64,000 bases of DNA from Pseudomonas laurentiana (GTDB lineage: Bacteria; Pseudomonadota; Gammaproteobacteria; Pseudomonadales; Pseudomonadaceae): positions 1-64,000 of the forward strand of contig NZ_BMQU01000014.1 in assembly GCF_014648275.1 (NCBI RefSeq), read 5' to 3'. Positions 58,850-64,000 of the stretch are shown piece after piece; positions within the stretch are counted from its first letter, which is position 1; every line of letters starts with the position of its first letter. The translations under genes were made by a program, and so were the position numbers. Below the pieces are notes generated by a model. The model was not told where the DNA came from, made no database searches, and worked only from the letters and a program-made list of their open reading frames with translations.

Positions 58850-60751
58850 TTAGATCGCGCCGCGCTTACGCAGCACGTCGAGCACTTGCTTCACGCCGTC
58901 TTCCAGGCTGACGGTCTGGGTGTCGATCACCAGGTCGGCATCCAGCGGCACATCGTACGGGAAGGACTCACCCGGAATGTTGTCGCCACCGGCAGCATAG
59001 AGCCCTTGCGGGTCACGCTCGCGGCAAACCATTGGCGAGGCCTGGACGTATACCGTGACCAGGCGCTCCTTGCCGATCAGCGCCTTGGCCTGTTCACGGC
59101 CTTCGGCATCCGGCGCGACGAAGGCCGCCAGGGTCAGCAGACCCGCTTCGTTGAACTGACGCGCTACGTGTGCAGCACGACGCCAGTTCTCGGTACGCCC
59201 GGCGCGGTCCTGTGGCAGCCCTTTGTTCAGGTCGTGACGCAGGTTCTGACCATCGAGCACGTAGACCGCACGGCCCATGTCGAACAGTTTGCGCTCAACG
59301 GCATACGCCAAGGTGCTCTTGCCCGCGCCCGACAGGCCGCTGAACAGCACGGTAGCCGGTTGCTGACCGAAACGCAGTGCACGCTCTTCAGTGGCCACGT
59401 GCGCCATCTTGCCGTGATGACCCACCGAACCGTGCGGTACAACCGGTGGCGCGATGATCATGCCGGCACCCACGGTGCCGTTGGTCAAACGGTCGATGAC
59501 AATGAAAGCACCGGTCGTGCGGTTGCTGTCATAGCCGTCGAGGGCAATCGGCGCGTCCAGGCTGACCTTGACCCGACCGATTTCATTGAGCTGCAACGCA
59601 CTGGCGGCGCCCTGCTCCAAGGTGTTCACATCAACCTTGTGGGTGATGCTGGCAATCGAGCCCGGCACGTAGCTGGTGGCACGTTTGATGTCGTACTTCT
59701 TGCCCGGCAGCATGGGCTCTTCAGCCATCCACACCAGCATGGCATCGAACTGATCGGTGACCGGTGGAACGTTGTCGGCATGTACCAGCAAGTCACCACG
59801 GGAGATATCGATCTCATCTTCCATGGTCAGGGTTACGGCCTGGCCTGGACCCGCCTGCTCCAGTTCACCTTCAAAGGTGACGATGGATTTGACCCGGCTG
59901 CTCTTGCCCGACGGCAGCACGACAATCTCGTCGCCCTTGTACACGACACCGCTGGCCAAGGTACCGGCAAAGCCACGGAAGTTCAGGTTCGGCCGGTTCA
60001 CGTACTGCACCGGGAAGCGCAGGTCGGTGAAGTTGCGGTCGGCGGCGACTTCCACGGTTTCAAGAATTTCCATCAGCGCAGGGCCGGTGTACCACGGCGA
60101 ACGCTCGCTGCGGTTGACCACGTTGTCGCCCTTGAGTGCCGACATCGGTACAAAGTGCAGGCTGCTCGGGTTCAAATTGATCGCATCGGCAAACTTCAGG
60201 TAGTCGGCCTTGATCGACTCGAAGACCTGCTCATCGAAGCCCTTGAGGTCCATCTTGTTGATGGCAACAACGATGTGCTTGATGCCCAGCAGCGACGCAA
60301 TGTAGCTGTGACGGCGGGTCTGGGTCTGCACGCCATAGCGGGCATCGACCAGAATGATCGCCAGGTCGCAGGTAGAAGCACCGGTCGCCATGTTGCGGGT
60401 GTACTGCTCATGGCCTGGGGTGTCGGCAATGATGAACTTGCGCTTGGCGGTGGAGAAATAGCGGTAGGCCACATCGATGGTGATGCCCTGCTCACGCTCG
60501 GCCTGCAGGCCGTCGACCAGCAGCGCCAGATCGATGTCTTCGCCAGTGGTGCCGACTTTCTTCGAGTCGCGGGTGATCGCTTCCAGATGGTCTTCGTAGA
60601 TCATCTTGGAGTCGTGCAGCAGGCGCCCGATCAGGGTGCTCTTGCCGTCATCGACGTTACCGCAGGTCAAAAAGCGCAGCAGTTCTTTACGTTCGTGCTG
60701 GGCCAGGTAAGCGAGGATGTCCTCGCTGATCAATTCGGATTGGTGCGACAT
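58850..60751 (-). CDS. cysNC: Bifunctional sulfate adenylyltransferase subunit 1 / adenylylsulfate kinase
   Basis: 633-residue fusion of CysN and CysC. Residues about 20-440 are an EF-Tu-like GTPase (P-loop GNVDDGKST from Gly31, DTPGH, NKMD) that drives ATP sulfurylase. Residues about 460-633 are APS kinase with P-loop GLSGAGKST (472-480) and the APS-binding segment [12 protein letters not shown]. Together with CysD it makes APS and then PAPS. The fusion is normal in Pseudomonas. It is 14 bases downstream of cysD. Confidence 0.96.
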   Translation of the reverse strand: MSHQSELISEDILAYLAQHERKELLRFLTCGNVDDGKSTLIGRLLHDSKMIYEDHLEAITRDSKKVGTTGEDIDLALLVDGLQAEREQGITIDVAYRYFSTAKRKFIIADTPGHEQYTRNMATGASTCDLAIILVDARYGVQTQTRRHSYIASLLGIKHIVVAINKMDLKGFDEQVFESIKADYLKFADAINLNPSSLHFVPMSALKGDNVVNRSERSPWYTGPALMEILETVEVAADRNFTDLRFPVQYVNRPNLNFRGFAGTLASGVVYKGDEIVVLPSGKSSRVKSIVTFEGELEQAGPGQAVTLTMEDEIDISRGDLLVHADNVPPVTDQFDAMLVWMAEEPMLPGKKYDIKRATSYVPGSIASITHKVDVNTLEQGAASALQLNEIGRVKVSLDAPIALDGYDSNRTTGAFIVIDRLTNGTVGAGMIIAPPVVPHGSVGHHGKMAHVATEERALRFGQQPATVLFSGLSGAGKSTLAYAVERKLFDMGRAVYVLDGQNLRHDLNKGLPQDRAGRTENWRRAAHVARQFNEAGLLTLAAFVAPDAEGREQAKALIGKERLVTVYVQASPMVCRERDPQGLYAAGGDNIPGESFPYDVPLDADLVIDTQTVSLEDGVKQVLDVLRKRGAI

Positions 60752-60765
60752 GCTCTGACCCTAAC

Positions 60766-61683
60766 TTAGAAGTAGCCTTGACGTTTCTTGTCTTCCATCG
60801 AACCGGCGCCATCGTGGTCGATGACACGGCCCTGGCGTTCGGACGTTCGCGTCAGGAGCATTTCCTGAATGATGTCCGTAAGGGTTTCAGCTTCGGACTC
60901 CACCGCGCCCGTCAACGGGTAGCAGCCAAGGGTACGGAAACGCACTTTCTTCTTGACGATACGAGCCTTCTCCTCGTCGGAGAGGTGCTCGAGAATGCGT
61001 TCGTCATCGATCATGATCAGCGTGCCGTTCTTCTCGATCACTTCGCGCTCGGCAGCGAAGTACAGCGGTACGATCGGAATACCTTCCAGGTAGATGTACT
61101 GCCAGATATCCAGCTCGGTCCAGTTCGACAGCGGGAACACACGAATCGACTCGCCCTTGTTCACCTTGCCGTTGTAGACGTTCCACAGCTCAGGACGCTG
61201 GTTCTTCGGGTCCCAGCGGTGCTTGCTGTCGCGGAACGAGTACACGCGCTCCTTGGCGCGGGATTTCTCTTCATCGCGACGAGCACCACCGAACGCAGCA
61301 TCGAAACCATACTTGTCCAGTGCCTGCTTCAGGCCCTCGGTCTTCATGATGTCGGTGTGCTTGGCGCTGCCGTGGGTGAACGGGTTGATCCCCTGGGCGA
61401 TACCTTCAGGGTTAACGTGGGTGATCAACTCCAGGCCCATTTCCTCGACCATCTTGTCGCGGAAGCTGTACATCTCCTGGAATTTCCACTGCGTGTCGAC
61501 ATGCATCACTGGAAACGGCAGCTTGCCCGGGAAGAAAGCCTTGCGCGCCAGATGCAGCATCACTGCCGAATCCTTGCCAATCGAGTACAGCATCACCGGG
61601 TTATCGAACTCGGCGGCCACCTCACGAATGATGTGGATGCTCTCCGCCTCCAACTGTTTCAAATGCGTCAGTTTGTCGACCAT
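60766..61683 (-). CDS. cysD: Sulfate adenylyltransferase subunit 2 CysD
   Basis: Catalytic ATP sulfurylase subunit of the PAPS-reductase-like family that makes APS from sulfate and ATP. The 305 residues contain the PP-loop [28 protein letters not shown] and [15 protein letters not shown]. It is first in cysD-cysNC, with no obvious CysB site readable in its short upstream region. Confidence 0.97.
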   Translation of the reverse strand: MVDKLTHLKQLEAESIHIIREVAAEFDNPVMLYSIGKDSAVMLHLARKAFFPGKLPFPVMHVDTQWKFQEMYSFRDKMVEEMGLELITHVNPEGIAQGINPFTHGSAKHTDIMKTEGLKQALDKYGFDAAFGGARRDEEKSRAKERVYSFRDSKHRWDPKNQRPELWNVYNGKVNKGESIRVFPLSNWTELDIWQYIYLEGIPIVPLYFAAEREVIEKNGTLIMIDDERILEHLSDEEKARIVKKKVRFRTLGCYPLTGAVESEAETLTDIIQEMLLTRTSERQGRVIDHDGAGSMEDKKRQGYF

Positions 61684-61820
61684 GGCTACTCACGGAAAAT
61701 CGATCTTATGGACGGCCAGCGGGCCGTGTTCGCGTTCGGCACTCTAGCACAGCGTCCAATTCTATTGAGGAAGCAAACTAGAACGAAACGGTATAAGAAT
61801 ATGCCTAGGGGTTTTGAGTT

Positions 61821-62579
61821 TCAGATGGGGTTCGGGCAATCAATGAACAGATGCTCCAGCGCAAATCGCCGCGCCAAGTAATCGCCCAGTGCTTGCACAC
61901 CATAACGCTCGGTTGCGTGATGACCCGCGGCGATGAAGCTGATGCCGTTTTCCCGTGCACTGTGGAAGGTCTGCTCGGACGCTTCACCACTGAGGAACAA
62001 ATCGACACCCGCGGCAATCGCTTGATCAATGTAACCCTGGCCACCGCCCGTACACCAGCCGACCCGGCGAATAACCCCTTCACCTTCGATCAGCAGGGGT
62101 TCACGCCCCATCACATCCTGCACCTTGCGGGCAAAATCGCGGGCAGAGAGCGGTTCGGCCAACGAGCCGACCAACCCCACTACCCGTGGGTTTTCAGGAT
62201 CCAGCGGACCTTCAACGGTGATATCCAGTTGCCGCGCCAGTTGCACGTTGTTACCGACTTCCGGGTGCAGGTCCAGCGGCAGGTGATAGGCCAACAGGCT
62301 CAGGTCATGCTTGAGCAGGGTCTTCAGGCGGCGCTGTTTCATGCCCGTGATGCAAGGGTTTTCACCCTTCCAGAAGTAGCCATGGTGAACCAGCACCAGA
62401 TCGGCACCCGCCTCGACAGCGGCATCAAGCAACGCCTGGCTGGCAGTGACGCCACTCACGATGCGCGTCACCTGTGGATTGCCCTCGACCTGCAGGCCAT
62501 TGGGGCAGTAATCCTGGATTTTTGCACTGCCAAGGTAACGGTCGGCTTCCTCGACCAGGGTACTCAGGGCGACAGCCAT
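61821..62579 (-). CDS. Nif3-like dinuclear metal center protein
   Basis: 252-residue protein of the Nif3/YbgI family (GTP cyclohydrolase-like fold, toroidal hexamer). Metal-binding sequences DLVLVHHGYFW and SGEASEQTFHSARENGISFIAAGHHATERYG are intact, predicting a two-metal site. The reaction is unproven. ATG at 62579 has AGGAG upstream and gives the family N-terminus MAVALSTLVEEADRYL. It is divergent from algW. Confidence 0.92.
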   Translation of the reverse strand: MAVALSTLVEEADRYLGSAKIQDYCPNGLQVEGNPQVTRIVSGVTASQALLDAAVEAGADLVLVHHGYFWKGENPCITGMKQRRLKTLLKHDLSLLAYHLPLDLHPEVGNNVQLARQLDITVEGPLDPENPRVVGLVGSLAEPLSARDFARKVQDVMGREPLLIEGEGVIRRVGWCTGGGQGYIDQAIAAGVDLFLSGEASEQTFHSARENGISFIAAGHHATERYGVQALGDYLARRFALEHLFIDCPNPI

Positions 62580-62624
62580 GAAAAGACTCCTCAATTCAGC
62601 AGTTCAGCGCGGCACAAGGCCTCG

Positions 62625-62642
62625 TATAATGAACGTCATTAT
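62625..62642 (+). promoter_or_regulatory. Candidate algW promoter -10 within a palindrome
   Basis: A perfect TATAAT (62625-62630) overlaps the palindrome ATAATGA-ACG-TCATTAT (62626-62642) in the 227-base divergent spacer between the Nif3 gene and algW. The matching -35 is weak. The dyad could be an operator acting on either gene. Confidence 0.4.
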
Positions 62643-62806
62643 GGGCCGTCGACCGGTTTGGGGAAACCGACGGCATACGCCAGGGGGCGCCGGGTCAACT
62701 ACCGCTATCCGTCAACATGCTGCGCAGTTTCAGCGCAGCGCCTGACGCAGTATGATCGCGCGCCTCCCTACTTCGCGGCCCTCTGCCATCTCCCGAGACT
62801 CGCTCA

Positions 62807-63964
62807 ATGTTCAAGGCTTTGCGTTACTTTGGCTGGCCACTGCTGACCGGTGTACTGATCGCCCTGCTGGTCATCCTGCGCTTCCCGCAATGGGTCGGTT
62901 TGCCCAGCCAGGACGTCAATTTGCAACAGGCACCGCAAACCACACGCATCATGCAGGGACCGGTGTCCTATGCCGATGCGGTGAACATTGCCGCTCCCGC
63001 CGTGGTCAACCTGTACACCACCAAAGTGGTGAACAAGAGCGCTCACCCGCTGTTCGAAGACCCGCAGTTCCGCCGATTCTTCGGCGACAACCTGCCCAAG
63101 CAAAAACGCTGGGAGTCCAGCCTGGGTTCGGCAGTGATCATGAGCCCGGAAGGCTACCTGCTGACCAATAACCACGTGACCGCAGGGGCCGACCAGATTG
63201 TGGTGGCGCTCAAGGACGGCCGCGAAACCCTCGCCCGCGTCATTGGTAGCGACCCTGAGACAGACCTCGCGGTACTGAAGATCGACCTGAAAAACCTGCC
63301 CTCGATCACCATTGGTCGCTCCGACGGTATTCATATCGGCGATGTCGCCCTTGCCATTGGCAACCCGTTTGGCGTCGGCCAAACCGTCACCATGGGGATC
63401 ATCAGCGCCACCGGGCGTAACCAGCTGGGCTTGAACACCTATGAAGACTTCATCCAGACCGACGCGGCGATCAACCCGGGTAACTCAGGCGGCGCGCTGG
63501 TCGATGCCAACGGCAACCTGACCGGTATCAATACGGCGATTTTCTCCAAGTCCGGCGGCTCGCAGGGCATTGGCTTCGCCATCCCGACCAACCTGGCACT
63601 GGAAGTCATGAAGTCGATCATCGAGCATGGCCAGGTTATCCGTGGCTGGCTGGGTATCGAAGTGCAGCCATTGACCCAGGAACTGGCAGATTCGTTCGGC
63701 CTGCAGGGTCGGCCAGGTATCGTCGTCGCCGGGATCTTCCGCGATGGACCAGCGCAAAAAGCCGGCCTGCAATTGGGCGATGTGATCCTGAGCATCAATG
63801 GTGAGGCCGCCGGTGACGGCCGTCGCTCGATGAACCAGGTGGCGCGGACCAAACCCAATGACAAAGTGGCGATCGAGGTGATTCGCAACGGCAAGGAGCT
63901 CAAGCTGATCGCGGAAGTCGGCCTGCGTCCGCCACCTGCGCCCGTACAGACAGAAAACAACTGA
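62807..63964 (+). CDS. algW: Periplasmic serine endoprotease AlgW (DegS-like)
   Basis: Site-1 protease that cleaves the anti-sigma factor MucA under envelope stress, releasing AlgU. The 385 residues have an uncleaved N-terminal membrane anchor (about 8-27). The trypsin-like domain has His123 (NNHVT), Asp153 (DPETDLAVL) and Ser227 (NPGNSGGA). One PDZ domain (about 275-370) recognises misfolded porin C-termini. The single PDZ and anchor distinguish it from the two-PDZ MucD/DegP. Confidence 0.95.
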   Translation: MFKALRYFGWPLLTGVLIALLVILRFPQWVGLPSQDVNLQQAPQTTRIMQGPVSYADAVNIAAPAVVNLYTTKVVNKSAHPLFEDPQFRRFFGDNLPKQKRWESSLGSAVIMSPEGYLLTNNHVTAGADQIVVALKDGRETLARVIGSDPETDLAVLKIDLKNLPSITIGRSDGIHIGDVALAIGNPFGVGQTVTMGIISATGRNQLGLNTYEDFIQTDAAINPGNSGGALVDANGNLTGINTAIFSKSGGSQGIGFAIPTNLALEVMKSIIEHGQVIRGWLGIEVQPLTQELADSFGLQGRPGIVVAGIFRDGPAQKAGLQLGDVILSINGEAAGDGRRSMNQVARTKPNDKVAIEVIRNGKELKLIAEVGLRPPPAPVQTENN

Positions 63965-63973
63965 TCCCGTAAC

Positions 63974-64000
63974 GCAATCGCCGGCAAAGCCGGCGATTGC
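63974..64000 (+). terminator. Hairpin after algW at the window edge
   Basis: A perfect 12-bp stem GCAATCGCCGGC/GCCGGCGATTGC with loop AAA lies 10 bases past the algW stop. The window ends here, so any T-tract cannot be seen. The stem also resembles Pseudomonas intergenic repeat arms. Confidence 0.65.

Noticed and set aside
58886-60769. 627-codon open frame antisense to cysNC
   Set aside because: A codon-bias shadow of the conserved cysNC gene.

Overview
This 64 kb window is a chromosomal core region of a Pseudomonas species. The protein sequences, a GC-rich composition and a gene order that matches, from memory, the P. aeruginosa stretch from groEL to algW all point there. A methionine gamma-lyase cluster (mdeR-mdeA-mdeB) close to the P. 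putida version favours the P. putida/P. fluorescens side of the genus. I see no insertion sequence, prophage, integron, tRNA gene or CRISPR array. I found no clearly undescribed multi-gene system.

Layout. 1-3.7 kb: groEL-groES behind a clear heat-shock (sigma-32) promoter, then fxsA and a HugZ-family gene. 3.7-16 kb: small metabolic and transport genes: SDR oxidoreductase, alkyltransferase-like DNA repair protein, AmpG muropeptide permease meeting an MdfA-like exporter tail to tail, MscS channel, YajQ, ketopantoate reductase, an orphan PAS/HAMP histidine kinase, a cobalamin adenosyltransferase, a Nudix/ThiE-like fusion, a GST and argJ. 16-20.7 kb: secA, a DUF721/DciA-like gene with a Lys-Asp repeat tail, and lpxC. 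20.7-37.5 kb: the complete division and cell wall (dcw) cluster on the minus strand. In transcription order it is mraZ, rsmH, ftsL, ftsI, murE, murF, mraY, murD, ftsW, murG, murC, ddlB, ftsQ, ftsA, ftsZ, with lpxC behind. Most of these genes overlap or nearly touch, and a promoter plus MraZ-box operator can be read upstream of mraZ.

37.5-47.8 kb: RNase P RNA (rnpB), rsmI, then a plus-strand envelope cluster (lpoA, yraN, gmhA-like, dolP-like). After it, on the minus strand, come sspB-sspA, the cytochrome bc1 operon (petA-petB-petC) and rpsI-rplM. 48-54 kb: an aldo/keto reductase with a GlxA/AraC-type regulator, zapE, trpS, an alpha/beta hydrolase and the YhcB/ZapG-like gene, followed by REP-like repeats. 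54.2-58.8 kb: the mde cluster, an accessory insertion relative to P. aeruginosa. 58.8-64 kb: cysNC and cysD for sulfate activation, a Nif3-family gene and the periplasmic protease algW.

The window is dominated by envelope biogenesis: peptidoglycan precursors, septation, lipid A commitment, Sec export, muropeptide recycling and envelope-stress proteolysis. The sulfur theme at the right end joins methionine breakdown (mdeA/mdeB) to sulfate activation (cysD/cysNC). The most useful second looks are the predicted regulatory sites (groES, mraZ, mdeR/mdeA), the Nudix/ThiE fusion whose ThiE half seems to lack active-site residues, the DciA-like repeat tail and the orphan kinase.
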